NCBI GenBank assembly: GCA_934095865.1
Contig: CAKOKU010000010.1
Span: forward strand, 1 to 44,347
Source: an uncultured Bacilli bacterium
Lineage (GTDB): Bacteria; Bacillota_I; Bacilli_A; RF39; UBA660
Reading direction: 5' to 3'
DNA length: 44,347 nt
Position numbers and translations under genes: made by a program. Within the stretch, counting starts at the first letter, position 1. Each line of letters opens with the position of its first letter. Of this stretch, positions 34,606 through 44,281 are shown one piece after another. The notes under the pieces are model-generated. The model made no database searches, had not been told where the DNA came from, and saw only the letters and a list, made by a program, of their open reading frames with translations.

Positions 34606-35790
34606 ATGAGAATAGCAATATTTACAGATGCTTATGAACCCCATATTTCCGGAGTTACTACAAGTATCAAAATGTTAAAAGAAACATTAGAAAGAATGAA
34701 TCATGAAGTCTATATAGTAACAGCCAATCTGCAAAACAATAAATTTTATTATGATGAAAAAACTAAGATAATGTACATCCCTGGTATTAAAACAGGAATT
34801 TATAACACTAAATTAGCTCCAATTTATTCAAATAAAGCAATGAAGATTATTAAAACTTGGAATTTAGATATAATTCATAGTCAAACTGAATTCAGTATTG
34901 GTCTATTTTCACGTATTGTAGCCAAAAAACTAAATATTCCCGTTGTCCACACTTATCATACATTATATGAAGATTATGTCTATTATGTAACGCACGGTCA
35001 CTTTAAAAAGCTTTCTCAAAAAATTGTTGTTAAATTGACTAAATATTATTGCGAAAAAAAATGCGACGAACTTATTGTCCCAACAAAAAAAATTAAAGAA
35101 TTATTTATTAACAAATATAACATAAGAAAAAAGATTAATGTTATTCCAACAGGAATAGATATCAATAAGTTCATTGAAACACCTAGTATTAAAAGTGAAA
35201 AAGAAAAAATAAAGCAGCAGTATAACATTAAAGATTCTGATTATATAATTGGGGCCGTTGGCCGTATTGCCTCAGAAAAAAGTTTTGATAAATTATTAAA
35301 TAATGCTAAAATTCTAATTGAAAATAATCCTAAAATTAAAATAATGCTAGTTGGTGGTGGTCCAGAATTAAACAACCTAAAAAAATTAGCTCATGAGTTA
35401 AACATAGATAAAAATGTTATTTTTACGGGATTAGTAAACTACGATTTAGTTCCTACTTATTTCAATATTTTTGACATAGCTGTATCTTTTTCGACCACTG
35501 AAACGCAAGGTCTTACTATAATCGAAGGATTAGCAGCTTCTAAACCAACTTTAGTAATTGACGATCCAAGTTTTAAGAACACAATTGAAAATAATTATAA
35601 TGGCTATTTATTTAAAAGTGATGATGAATTTAAAAATTACGCTTTAAAATTAATGAATGATAAAAAGCTATATGAAAATATGGCTAACAATGCAAGAAAT
35701 AGTACCCATAAGTATTCAAAAGAAGTCTTTGCTGCTGATATTCTCAAGGTTTATCACAATGCGATGGAAAAAAGGAAAGATAACAAATAA
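34606..35790 (+). CDS. GT4 glycosyltransferase, probable diacylglycerol glucosyltransferase
   Basis: A 394-residue GT-B enzyme. The N-terminal DAYEPHISGVTTSI (about 8-21), HTYHTLYEDYVYY and the basic surface around KKLSQKIVVKLTK resemble the alpha-monoglucosyldiacylglycerol synthase group (alMGS and related lipoteichoic-acid anchor enzymes). The C-terminal domain has GAVGRIASEKS, GGGPE, and the EX7E motif in STTETQGLTIIEG. It most likely transfers glucose from UDP-glucose to diacylglycerol at the membrane. AGAGGTAAT precedes the ATG. Confidence 0.8.
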   Translation: MRIAIFTDAYEPHISGVTTSIKMLKETLERMNHEVYIVTANLQNNKFYYDEKTKIMYIPGIKTGIYNTKLAPIYSNKAMKIIKTWNLDIIHSQTEFSIGLFSRIVAKKLNIPVVHTYHTLYEDYVYYVTHGHFKKLSQKIVVKLTKYYCEKKCDELIVPTKKIKELFINKYNIRKKINVIPTGIDINKFIETPSIKSEKEKIKQQYNIKDSDYIIGAVGRIASEKSFDKLLNNAKILIENNPKIKIMLVGGGPELNNLKKLAHELNIDKNVIFTGLVNYDLVPTYFNIFDIAVSFSTTETQGLTIIEGLAASKPTLVIDDPSFKNTIENNYNGYLFKSDDEFKNYALKLMNDKKLYENMANNARNSTHKYSKEVFAADILKVYHNAMEKRKDNK

Positions 35791-35823
35791 GAAATTTAAT
35801 ATGAATTATAACTAATATTATAG

Positions 35824-35859
35824 ACTTGGTAAATTTGCTAAAGATTATCAAGTTTTTTT
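35824..35859 (+). terminator. Terminator after GT4 gene
   Basis: ACTTGGTAA/TTATCAAGT, nine pairs with one G-U, then T7. It closes the chromosomal block before the accessory region. Confidence 0.75.
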
Positions 35860-35924
35860 ATGAAATATGAAAATTACAATAGAATATCGTGAAATCATGA
35901 TACAATATCGATGGAAGTGATATT

Positions 35925-36701
35925 ATGAATTTTGTAATGAACACCGACATTTCAAAAAATTATAAAAACAAATCGCAAAAAGCAAGAGTTGTAACAGAAA
36001 CATGGGTATTAAATAACTTTAAATGCCCTTTTTGTCATTCAAAATTAATTCAATATACAGCAAACAACAAATGTGCAGATTATTATTGTCAAAAATGTAA
36101 TGAAGATTTTGAATTGAAAACTATTAACGGTAAATTTCCAAAAGACAAAATAAACGGCGCATGTTATCAAACAACTTTAAACAAAATTAATAGCGATAGT
36201 TCTCCACATTGGATTTTATTGGAACATAATAACTTTATAGTCAATAGTTTAATATTTATTCCAAAATACTTCTTTTATGATGAAATGATTGAACCTAGAA
36301 AAAAATTAAGTGCAACAGCAAAACGTCACGGATGGCAAGGATGCAAAATAGCATTAAATATGATTCCATCTTTTGGCAAAGTATCTTACATTAAAAATAA
36401 TAGAGAAGTTAACAAAAAAATCATCGAATATAAACTTAAAAAAGTAACTGCATTTAAAAAATCAGATTTAAAAAGCAAAAATTGGAAACTTGAAATATTA
36501 TCTATGATTGACTTAATACCAGAAACAATTTTTGCAATAAATGATTTATATTCTTCAATCCCAATGCTTGAGCAAAAACATCAAGATAACCATCATATTG
36601 ATGCCAAAATTAGAGAAACACTTCAACAACTTAGAAATGAAGGCTACGTTAAGTTCTTAAATTCAGAAGGCTTCAAAGGGCTATATCAAAAACTATTTTA
36701 A
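35925..36701 (+). CDS. DpnI-type methyl-directed restriction endonuclease
   Basis: A 258-residue homologue of Streptococcus DpnI, the type IIM enzyme that cuts GATC only when adenine is methylated. Shared features in order: YKNKSQKARVVTETWV start, zinc site C34-C37 and C55-C58, catalytic PD-(D/E)xK residues Asp52, Glu63 and Lys65 (DFELKT), the LSATAKRHGWQGCKIAL segment, and a C-terminal winged-helix domain ending in ETLQQLRNEGYVKFL that reads the methylated site. It needs no cognate methylase; the host must simply lack GATC methylation. GAAGTGAT precedes the ATG. First gene of the defence island. Confidence 0.9.
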   Translation: MNFVMNTDISKNYKNKSQKARVVTETWVLNNFKCPFCHSKLIQYTANNKCADYYCQKCNEDFELKTINGKFPKDKINGACYQTTLNKINSDSSPHWILLEHNNFIVNSLIFIPKYFFYDEMIEPRKKLSATAKRHGWQGCKIALNMIPSFGKVSYIKNNREVNKKIIEYKLKKVTAFKKSDLKSKNWKLEILSMIDLIPETIFAINDLYSSIPMLEQKHQDNHHIDAKIRETLQQLRNEGYVKFLNSEGFKGLYQKLF

Positions 36702-36712
36702 ATTTTTGTAGC

Positions 36713-36735
36713 AAAAAATGAGAGCTTTCGCCCTC
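36713..36735 (-). terminator. Terminator of the broken gene at 36888
   Basis: Minus strand GAGGGC-GAAA-GCTCTC, a six-pair stem capped by a GNRA tetraloop, then ATTTTTT. Confidence 0.75.
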
Positions 36736-36887
36736 TTCAGTAAAATTTGGCATTCATTAATTTTCTAACATATTTTGTATCATTTTTTATCATTTACAAA
36801 ATTTATCACAAAATATTATATTTTACTTATCTTATTCTGTACAAATGTTCCCAGAAAATTTACTAAAACGCCAATTCATTCCAAAAG

Positions 36888-37745
36888 TCATTTTTCATCT
36901 AATATTTTGTTTATAATATCATCATATTTACTATCTTTTATTTGAGTATTAAGCGCTTTAATTATTTTTTTTACATCTTTTTCAATCAATTCTTTTTTAT
37001 TAATTAAGGTTTCATATACTTCTTTTAATTTTTCTTGATTATCAGTTATATATTTATTTTTTGTATCATAGTAAAAATATCTTTTAATAAAACTTTGACT
37101 ATCTTTTACTTCCGCAATAAAATAAATAATATTTATTAAATTTACATACGTACTTATATCAATAAAATTCAAATCAAACTTACTTTCTTCATTTCCAATT
37201 TTTTTATTTAAAAAATTTAAATACATGTACTCTATTACCAACATTATATATTTTAAATTGTTTAATAAATAATTTTTATACTTTGCAGTTTTACTCATAT
37301 GAGAAAGTAATTCTTTCATACTACTTGGATGAACAATTTTACATAAGTATTTATATATTTCATTAAAGTCTTCTTTTTCAAAATATTCTGTAAAAATTTC
37401 TTGACAATTATTTTCTAATATTTCTCTTAATCTCCTAGGTTCAGTATTTAATGTAATATTAATTTTCTTATCATATGACTTAACTATAATATAAATAATA
37501 TTTTCATATAACGTTCTTAAAATTGTAGCAGCATTCAATAAATCTTGTTTATCTATTAGTTCATTAACTAACCTAAAATCATAAGTAATTTTGTTATATA
37601 AAGCTTTTGACTTATTTTATTTATTTATTTTCTTAAATTCGAAATTATCTATTTCATCTAAATAAACATAATTAGCACAATTTAAAATTTTCATGAAGTT
37701 TTTATAATCATTCATTTTCTTTATAAAATGACTTGTTGGAGCCAT
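36888..37745 (-). pseudogene. Unknown helical protein interrupted by one in-frame stop
   Basis: The gene starts with an ATG at 37745 and a perfect GAGGTGATATT ribosome site, reads 42 codons (MAPTSHFIKKMNDYKNF...), meets TAA at 37617-37619, and continues in the same frame for about 243 more codons to 36888. The second part has no ribosome site of its own; its first usable codon is the TTG at 37538. The text across the stop reads as one protein. It is all-helical, with RTLYENIIYIIVKSYDKK and IYKYLCKIVHPSS segments that recall HEPN-like/DUF5677 proteins near restriction systems. No catalytic motif is certain. It is a recent pseudogene, or the stop is a sequence error. Confidence 0.65.
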
Positions 37746-37917
37746 AATATCACCTCATTTAGCTCTATATTATAACACTTAAAAAGCCTGAATTTACTTC
37801 AGACTTCCTTTCACCAACCAAATTATTTTTACTAATTCAATATTCTTCTTCTTTAGATGACCGTATAATAATCTTTTAATAAACTATTCGACAAATCATT
37901 ATTCTTACTTAGTTTTC

Positions 37918-38296
37918 AATATATATTATAACGACATTATTTACATCTTGAATTAAGATCATAACTATATATGCTTCCTATTTTCCAACATGAATAATTA
38001 ATTAAACCAGAAAATTCAGGATCCATTTTTTTGCTTTATATAGTAAGATTTCTATTAACATATCTTAATCTTTTTAAAAGTTTTCTAGCATGAACATCTG
38101 TGAAAATATCTATTGGGTAATAATCACTACATTCTATCTTAAATTAGCTTTCCAAAATATTAGCAGCTATGGTAGCCATCCTCCAAATTCTAAAAATTTA
38201 TATAAGTATTTTCTGATAATTTTGCCAAATAAGTTATATCAAAATTTACAAGTTAATCATAAACTCTGCACATAATTTTTCAAGTTCTAAATTCAT
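37918..38296 (-). pseudogene. Decayed HhH-GPD (endonuclease III-like) gene
   Basis: Scattered frames with several stops. Readable pieces on the minus strand in order are a Gly-rich start of the HhH (EFGG, then MATIAANILES), YYPIDIFTDVHARKLLKRL, which matches the IDTHVxRVxxRLG helix and catalytic Asp of HhH-GPD glycosylases, DPEFSGLINYSCWKIG, and SRC-x-x-C as remains of the Fe-S cluster loop. At least three stops and one frameshift lie in about 380 bp. Base-excision enzymes of this kind occur with restriction systems. The surrounding 37746-38356 holds no intact gene. Confidence 0.45.
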
Positions 38297-38356
38297 ATTT
38301 TTTTAGCCTTTTGCCACTAATGTTACCTTAAATTGTTTTTAAAGTTATAACTTTCA

Positions 38357-39214
38357 TTAATCAACATCTACAATATTTGATATATCAAATCTTTCACTAT
38401 ATTTATGTAATATATCTTCCACAAAATTCAGAAAAGAAATATCACCAAGTTCTAGATCAAAATCATCAGATATTAATCCATCTTCTTTTAATTCTTCAGT
38501 AGTATTGTATATTTTTGGAATTTCTTTAGAAAAGTCAACAATTAATAAAGCACATCTTTCATATTTATACTCATCGTCTTCACTGTTCACTCTATCGTTT
38601 ATAGCAGAAAAGAAACTTATATACTTAGCTAAATTTGTTTTTCTAGTAGAAAAAGATACAATATTGTTTTTAGCATCACTTTCATTATATTCATATACAG
38701 GAATAAGATAAACTTCTCCTAGAACGATATTTTTATAAATAGTATGTAAATTCATTGCTTCAGCAAAAGTTCTTTCAAACAATGTATCAGCATTTTTTGC
38801 TAAACTACTAAGCTGACTTCTCACATTAATAATCAAACAGTTTGAAGTATAATTAATACCAAATGAATCCTTTGTATTTTCATGTTTTAGTGGACCCCAA
38901 TCAACTAAAATTTCTTCTTTATCAACATTTGATGGTATTATCGTTATGTCTTGATCCTTTTGCTTTAAAAAGCCTGTAATTTTGATTTCTGGATGTGAAC
39001 TACCTAATGGTGGAAATATATTGCCACTTTTTACCTTATGACAAATAAGTTCTTCTTTAACACATTCATGTAAATATCCTATTAATCTTGAAGATCTAAT
39101 TAAACTTTCCTTTGCCAAAGAACCATTATCAAAAATTCTACCCTCATTTTCTCCTATTGATATACACATTTCTATTTCCTTTTTTATTATATTTAGACAA
39201 TTTTCTATATCCAT
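38357..39214 (-). CDS. Putative type II restriction endonuclease partner of the adjacent methyltransferase
   Basis: A 285-residue soluble protein with no family I can name. It is divergent from and 116 bp away from an adenine methyltransferase, the usual place for a partner nuclease. Segments such as SSHPEIKITGFLKQKDQD followed by LIINVRSQLSSLAK could carry a PD-(D/E)xK-type core, but no motif is certain. Tyr/Glu-rich stretch YEYNESDAKN and DDFDLELGD near the end. The start at 39214 has TAGAGG upstream; the longer frame to 39265 lacks a site. The call rests on context. Confidence 0.5.
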   Translation of the reverse strand: MDIENCLNIIKKEIEMCISIGENEGRIFDNGSLAKESLIRSSRLIGYLHECVKEELICHKVKSGNIFPPLGSSHPEIKITGFLKQKDQDITIIPSNVDKEEILVDWGPLKHENTKDSFGINYTSNCLIINVRSQLSSLAKNADTLFERTFAEAMNLHTIYKNIVLGEVYLIPVYEYNESDAKNNIVSFSTRKTNLAKYISFFSAINDRVNSEDDEYKYERCALLIVDFSKEIPKIYNTTEELKEDGLISDDFDLELGDISFLNFVEDILHKYSERFDISNIVDVD

Positions 39215-39330
39215 AAAATTACCTCTAAATATCATTTTATCATTATTTTTATTTTTTTTTAACAAATCGATAAAATTTTAAGAAAAAAGTTGTTTTTTTA
39301 GGTATAATTGATACAGCGGATGGTGATGAC

Positions 39331-41124
39331 ATGAAAGAGAACTTACTTAAAGGACTTTTAGCTAAATATTCAATTATCGAAATAGAAAATGCAGCAATTA
39401 AGTTATTTTTGAAAAATAATAAAATTAAAAAGTTGAAAAATAAATTAATTAAAAATAGAATAACATCTATAAATTTTGAAATTTATAATGTTATTGAAAA
39501 AAATTTTGATATTGTCACCATTAATTCATTAGACAAGTTCTTTGAAAATTTATTTAATGAAAAAGAAAAAGAAGAAAATGGAATTGTTTTTACTCCAGAT
39601 TTTATTGCCAATTATATTGTTGAAAATACTATTGAATATTTTGATGATAACACAAAAATAATTGATCCTTCATGTGGTTGTGGAATATTCTTAATATCCG
39701 CGATAAAATATATAAAAGAAAAAAAACATATCCCATTCAAAAATATAATAAAAAACAATCTATATGGAATTGATTTACAAAGCAATAATATTGATAAAGT
39801 TAAAATTTTGATATCATTGTATGCAATAACAAATAACGAGGACTTAGAAGAATATGAATTTAATTTAAAATGTTGTGATAGTCTTTTTTCTGATTGGAAA
39901 AAAGTATTTAATATTGAATCCTTTGATTACATAATTGGAAATCCTCCATATATTAATAACCATGATTTAAAAGATGAATATATAGAAAACCTTAAAAGAA
40001 CTTTTGAAACTACTAAAGAAGGTGTCTTTAATATTTTTTATGCATTTATAGAAAAGAGTGCATATACACTATCTGATACAGGAAAAATTGGATACATAAT
40101 TCCGAACAATTTTTTACATATTAAATCAGCTGAAAGATTAAGACAATTTATAAAAAATAATAAATTGTTAAATACGATTATTGATTTTAAAGATAATACC
40201 GTATTTTCGCATGTTTTAACATATAATTCAATTATATTTCTAAATAAAAATAATAGTTTGTTTAAATATGCACAAATTAAAAAAACAAACAGCATAGATT
40301 CTATATTAAATAACATTAAGTTTGAGGAAAAAGATATTAGTCAATTAGATGACAATGGCTGGATACTATCTGATGACAAAATCATTAAAAATATTAAAAT
40401 TATTGAATCATATAATAAGATAGATCTATATATTAAAACTGGCATCGCAACATTAAGAGATAAGTTATTCATATTGGACGGTTTTGATGAAGAAAAACAA
40501 TTATATTTTAAAACTTTAGATGACACAAAATATTATATTGAAAAAGAAATTACAAAGCCTTTTATAAAAATTTCAAAATATAAAGTATCTAATAATATTG
40601 AAAGGATCATATTTCCTTATAAATTAGAAAATAATAAAGCTATAGTATACAGCGAAAAATATCTAGAAAAAAATTTTCCTTTATGCTTTAAATATTTCAA
40701 TGATAACAAAAGGAAAATTGAAAAAAAAGATAAGGATAAAATATTAAAACCTTGGTATGTTTATGGAAGATCTCAAGGATTAAATTTATTTGATAAAAAA
40801 TTAATATTTTCTACTTTTAATCTCGTTCCAGAGTTTATGGATTGTCCAACTAACGATGCTTTGCTTTCAAACGGATATTGTATAACCAATTTCCCATACT
40901 CAAAAAAAGTATTATTAAAAATATTGAATTCAAATATAATGAAATACTATATTGAAAATACAAGTTATAGTATCTCCGGTGATTATAAGTGTTTTCAAAA
41001 AAAATATATTAAGAATTTTTCAATTCCAGAAATTAATGATGAAATAAGTAATAAAATTATTTCTCTAGATGGCGAAGAATTAGATAAATATTTATGCAAA
41101 TTATATAAATTAGATGATTTTTAA
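39331..41124 (+). CDS. Gamma-class N6-adenine DNA methyltransferase (TaqI-type)
   Basis: A 597-residue DNA methyltransferase with motif order X-I-IV and a C-terminal target-recognition domain. Motif X GIVFTPDFIANYIV (84-97), motif I DPSCGCGIFL (112-121) for S-adenosylmethionine, catalytic motif IV NPPY (204-207). The C-terminal half (about 360-597) looks like the TaqI-like specificity domain. About 80 N-terminal residues precede motif X. It should modify adenine in a site not predictable from sequence, protecting against the divergent partner; a GATC target is excluded if the DpnI-type enzyme is active. GGTGATGAC precedes the ATG; TATAAT lies 21 bp further up. Confidence 0.88.
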   Translation: MKENLLKGLLAKYSIIEIENAAIKLFLKNNKIKKLKNKLIKNRITSINFEIYNVIEKNFDIVTINSLDKFFENLFNEKEKEENGIVFTPDFIANYIVENTIEYFDDNTKIIDPSCGCGIFLISAIKYIKEKKHIPFKNIIKNNLYGIDLQSNNIDKVKILISLYAITNNEDLEEYEFNLKCCDSLFSDWKKVFNIESFDYIIGNPPYINNHDLKDEYIENLKRTFETTKEGVFNIFYAFIEKSAYTLSDTGKIGYIIPNNFLHIKSAERLRQFIKNNKLLNTIIDFKDNTVFSHVLTYNSIIFLNKNNSLFKYAQIKKTNSIDSILNNIKFEEKDISQLDDNGWILSDDKIIKNIKIIESYNKIDLYIKTGIATLRDKLFILDGFDEEKQLYFKTLDDTKYYIEKEITKPFIKISKYKVSNNIERIIFPYKLENNKAIVYSEKYLEKNFPLCFKYFNDNKRKIEKKDKDKILKPWYVYGRSQGLNLFDKKLIFSTFNLVPEFMDCPTNDALLSNGYCITNFPYSKKVLLKILNSNIMKYYIENTSYSISGDYKCFQKKYIKNFSIPEINDEISNKIISLDGEELDKYLCKLYKLDDF

Positions 41125-41425
41125 TTATCTTTTTTTGTCGAATTGTTTTTTAATTTAACAAGTTAGAGGAGTCTATAATTAGAAAAATACAAAAGTTTAT
41201 TTTAGTGACGTGATATATAAAGTTTATCTCCTACAACATTATAATTCTACTAAAGATCTGATTAACTTATTTGTTTAAGATTATAAACCAATAAAAGCTA
41301 AAATATATAAATTACTTAAAATAAACTATTAACCATAACCATTTCTCCTTCCATGCTTAGTATTGAGCATAAACAGCCAATATTATAGCATAAGAGATGT
41401 TTTTTTGCTAAAAGCGCTTTATCTG
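41125..41425. other. Gene-free AT-rich stretch with possible decayed coding
   Basis: No intact frame. On the plus strand about 41214-41330 reads as a short Tyr/Lys-rich peptide (YKVYLLQHYNSTKDLINLF) cut by stops, perhaps the end of a lost gene next to the methyltransferase. Confidence 0.3.
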
Positions 41426-41757
41426 CACTAGCATAGCTAGTGGTTTTTCTCTAGCGCCTTTTAAGACTAACGGTTCTGGTTTTGGCAATTCTATTTCTGA
41501 CTACCAGTAAACGGGTCAATTTTATCTACTATTAACTGTTCATCTTCACTTAATTTATTTTCAATATATTTTTTTATTGCAATTTTGTTTTTTCCTACGA
41601 TATCAACATAGCATCCTCTACACCAAAATTGACGATTCCTGTATTTAAATTTCATGTTACTACATCTTTCAGAAACCTCATAAACAAAGGAATTTAAAAT
41701 TTTAGGATTTATCCTAACTAACATTTTAAGCTATACCCTAGTGAGTAAGTCTTAAAA
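41426..41757 (-). mobile_element. Internally deleted IS200/IS605-family element
   Basis: A short element whose right end has the hairpin CACTAGC-ata-GCTAGTG (41426-41442) and the tail TTTTTCTCTAGCGCC. The same end recurs at 44282-44347. Inside is the C-terminal half of tnpA. Near 41731-41755 a TAGTGAGTAAGTC segment probably marks the left end. About 330 bp, half the size of a normal IS200, so it cannot move by itself. Confidence 0.7.
41491..41724 (-). pseudogene. Partial Y1 transposase TnpA (IS200/IS605)
   Basis: A 77-residue frame. From residue 23 on it matches the C-terminal part of TnpA: KFKYRNRQFWCRGCYVDIVGK, then KKYIENKLSEDEQ with the likely nucleophile Tyr, and DPFTGSQK at the end. 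The N-terminal half with the metal-binding His-x-His is missing, replaced by an unrelated 22-residue start that joins near NSFV, which points to an internal deletion. Cys replaces the usual first Tyr in RGYYVD. Confidence 0.8.
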
Positions 41758-42835
41758 TGACTAATTCTAGTGATATAATAAATGTCGAGTTGAAACATGA
41801 TATGATTTTAAAAAAATATAATACAATTTTGGTAAAAGAAGAAGTTACTTCTCTTTATATAATTACGAATAGTATCATTAAAAACAAAGATGGGGATATT
41901 ATATGTCTTGGATTTAATAATTATTTAATATTGTTAACTCTTGAAATAACAGATTATATTAATAATAATTATTCAACGAATATCAATATTAAATATAAAT
42001 CCAAATTAAAAGAATGTCGTGCGCGAATAAAACCGTATCAATTAGAAATATCTGAGATATTTACTAAAATAAATAAATTAAATATCGAAACAATGGATAC
42101 TTACACCCAAAATTTGTCAAAAATAACAAAAATATTATTTTCTAATCTCATTACGAATTTAGGTGTATTCGAATATAATAATAGAATTATTGCTAACACA
42201 TTTTTAATAACAAAAGATTTAAAACCCATAATTTATAAAGATAATAAACCAGATAAAGATAAAATTATTGAAATTTCAAGCACTACTGGAGAATTATTAA
42301 GAACTTTAACAGCAATCTTCAATAAAAAGATTCCAAAAATAAATGATGTAAATTTAGACTTTAAAGAAAAATTCACCTTAAAAAATTATAATGTATTTAA
42401 AAAACATAATGAATTCTTTGCAAAAGACATTGATATAAATATATCATTATTTCTTTTAGATATTTTATCTATTATTAATTTTTGTAATGAAATTATATAT
42501 AGATTTAACATAAGCGAATCACTAAAATATTATATATTGCCTACTATAGAACATATCATAATTTAAATACAATTTTTAATACTAATACAGATAAATTAAA
42601 CAATCTAAAGTTGATACATGATAAATATGAAGTTATTAACAATCGAATTTTTAGAAATGCTATGTTTCATTACAACTTTACCGATAAAATAAATGAAACA
42701 GAATTAGACGATACAGAATTATATTTTGGACTAATAAAAAAATACTTTAAAATAAATCAATTTGAATATAAAATTTTTATAAAGAATTATTTCAATGATA
42801 TTTCAAGCGCAATAGAAAGCATTATTTTTAATTAA
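41757..42835 (+). pseudogene. HEPN-type protein gene, frameshifted and probably 5'-truncated by the IS
   Basis: The first frame (41757-42566, 269 codons) runs straight from the IS end without a ribosome site. Just before its stop, the other frame reads on from about 42550 (YRTYHNLNTIFNTNTDKLNNLKLIHDKYEVINNR) through 42835, so one indel near 42545-42555 splits one protein of about 355 residues. The C-terminal piece holds FRNAMFHYNF, the R-N-x-x-x-H signature of HEPN ribonucleases found in abortive-infection and toxin systems. A long stem terminator follows. The product is probably not functional as it stands. Confidence 0.6.
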
Positions 42836-42852
42836 ATGATTGTATATATAAA

Positions 42853-42895
42853 TAGTGTTGGTGATTAAAATCATCAATACTATTTTTTCGTAATA
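42853..42895 (+). terminator. Terminator after the HEPN-type gene
   Basis: AATAGTGTTGGTGATT pairs with AATCATCAATACTATT, fifteen or so pairs, then T6. The remaining stretch to 43269 has no gene. Confidence 0.75.
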
Positions 42896-43090
42896 AAAAG
42901 ACATAAATTTGACATAACAGATTGCAAAAAAAAGTGATTATTTAGAAAAATATTTTAGAAAATATCATATTTCCACAATATCTTTATGACGATAAAACAA
43001 AAAATATGATGCTACCCCAGAATCATTAATCGACGGTTCGTACAATCCTTTACCTAATAAGATTTTATAAAATAAGTGCTAAAAAGGGTT

Positions 43091-43120
43091 AAAAAAATGA
43101 GAGCACGGTTAAATGCTCTC
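43091..43120 (-). terminator. Terminator of the 43270-44181 gene
   Basis: Minus strand GAGAGCA/TGCTCTC with an 8-nt loop, then ATTTTTTT. Similar in its last part to the one at 36713-36735. A further hairpin ACCCTTAT/ATAAGGG is at about 43172-43190. Confidence 0.65.
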
Positions 43121-43269
43121 TTCAGGGGGCGACTTAGTTCTAATTTGTCTAGTTTTAGAAAACATTAAAACCCTTATAAAATAAGGGCTTCCGTGTTTTA
43201 AAGTTTATTAAAATTTACTTGAATTTAATATAATTTATAGATTTGTGCACCTAAAAGTGTACCTAAAAA

Positions 43270-44181
43270 TTAGTTGTTTATATTATATTTTTCCTTTAAA
43301 TCATTAATTTTTTCTTGTAACATTTTAATATTTATATTAATATCTTTAATACTTTCTCCTTCGTTAACTTTAGCAAACTCTTTTAATATCTCAAATATTT
43401 TCTTTTCAAATTCATTTCCATTTTCATTAATATAGTTCTCAACTCTTTTGAAAGATTCTTGTATTTCTTTATCAGCTAAATCAAACTTTTTAACTGCATC
43501 TGGTTCCTTCATAAATAAATCATATAGATTACTGATGTTAAATAATTGATCAAATAGAACTAGCGCTCTTTCATTATCTTTTTCAAATACTTGATTAAGC
43601 CTATTTTCACTTTTGTTCATTATAATCTTTAATTCATCAACTTTATTCGATAATTTATCCATTGAATATTTTATTTTTTGTTTATTTAAAACTATTTCCT
43701 TTATTTTAGATTTATCAACTTGTTTATAAACTTCACCGAAAATATCATTAATAACAATTCTTAAATTTTCTAATATTTCAAAATCTATGTAGGCAGCAAA
43801 CAAAATATTATTATCTTCATCATCTTTTAACGAATGATTTACTTGGTGTCTTATTGTCTCAATTATCTTAAATAAAGAAGCTTTATAGTTTTCTTTTTTA
43901 TAATACTTATTATCAGTAGCTACATATTCTTGATTGATTATGTTTTCAAATTCTTCATATTTTTTTGTATTAATAAAATATTCTTTTGAATCCTGTATTG
44001 CTTTAACTAAATTATAAATTGATGCACAATATATTTTATAAATTTTTTCTCTATCAGTAAATGTATCAATAAAATATTCTTCGTTTTCAAAATCAAGATA
44101 GACTTTGGATAGTGTATTAGACATAGTAATAAATTCTTGAATATTTAATATTTTTTTTATTTGCTTATTAGTATATTCCAT
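43270..44181 (-). CDS. Coiled-coil protein with HEPN-like RxxxxH motif
   Basis: A 303-residue all-helical protein. About residues 20-150 hold a helical bundle with the motif IRHQVNHS, an R-x4-H that fits the HEPN nuclease signature. About 160-205 and 235-300 are coiled-coil-like (KKNDEL and KMLQEKINDLKEKY types). I recognise no named family. The ATG at 44181 has GAAGGTG upstream; GTG at 44190 is part of that site. Flanked by IS200/IS605 ends and beside the broken HEPN gene, it could be a defence effector. Confidence 0.55.
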   Translation of the reverse strand: MEYTNKQIKKILNIQEFITMSNTLSKVYLDFENEEYFIDTFTDREKIYKIYCASIYNLVKAIQDSKEYFINTKKYEEFENIINQEYVATDNKYYKKENYKASLFKIIETIRHQVNHSLKDDEDNNILFAAYIDFEILENLRIVINDIFGEVYKQVDKSKIKEIVLNKQKIKYSMDKLSNKVDELKIIMNKSENRLNQVFEKDNERALVLFDQLFNISNLYDLFMKEPDAVKKFDLADKEIQESFKRVENYINENGNEFEKKIFEILKEFAKVNEGESIKDININIKMLQEKINDLKEKYNINN

Positions 44182-44281
44182 ATATAACACCTTCTTTAAC
44201 TATTTATTATATCATTATTTATAACAATAAATAAACTTTTAAAACTCATTGATGTTCATTCTATAACATATAAGTAAAAAT

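Noticed and set aside
38090..38275. 61-codon plus-strand frame
   Set aside because: No ribosome site, no recognisable pattern, and it lies over readable remains of an HhH-GPD gene on the other strand.
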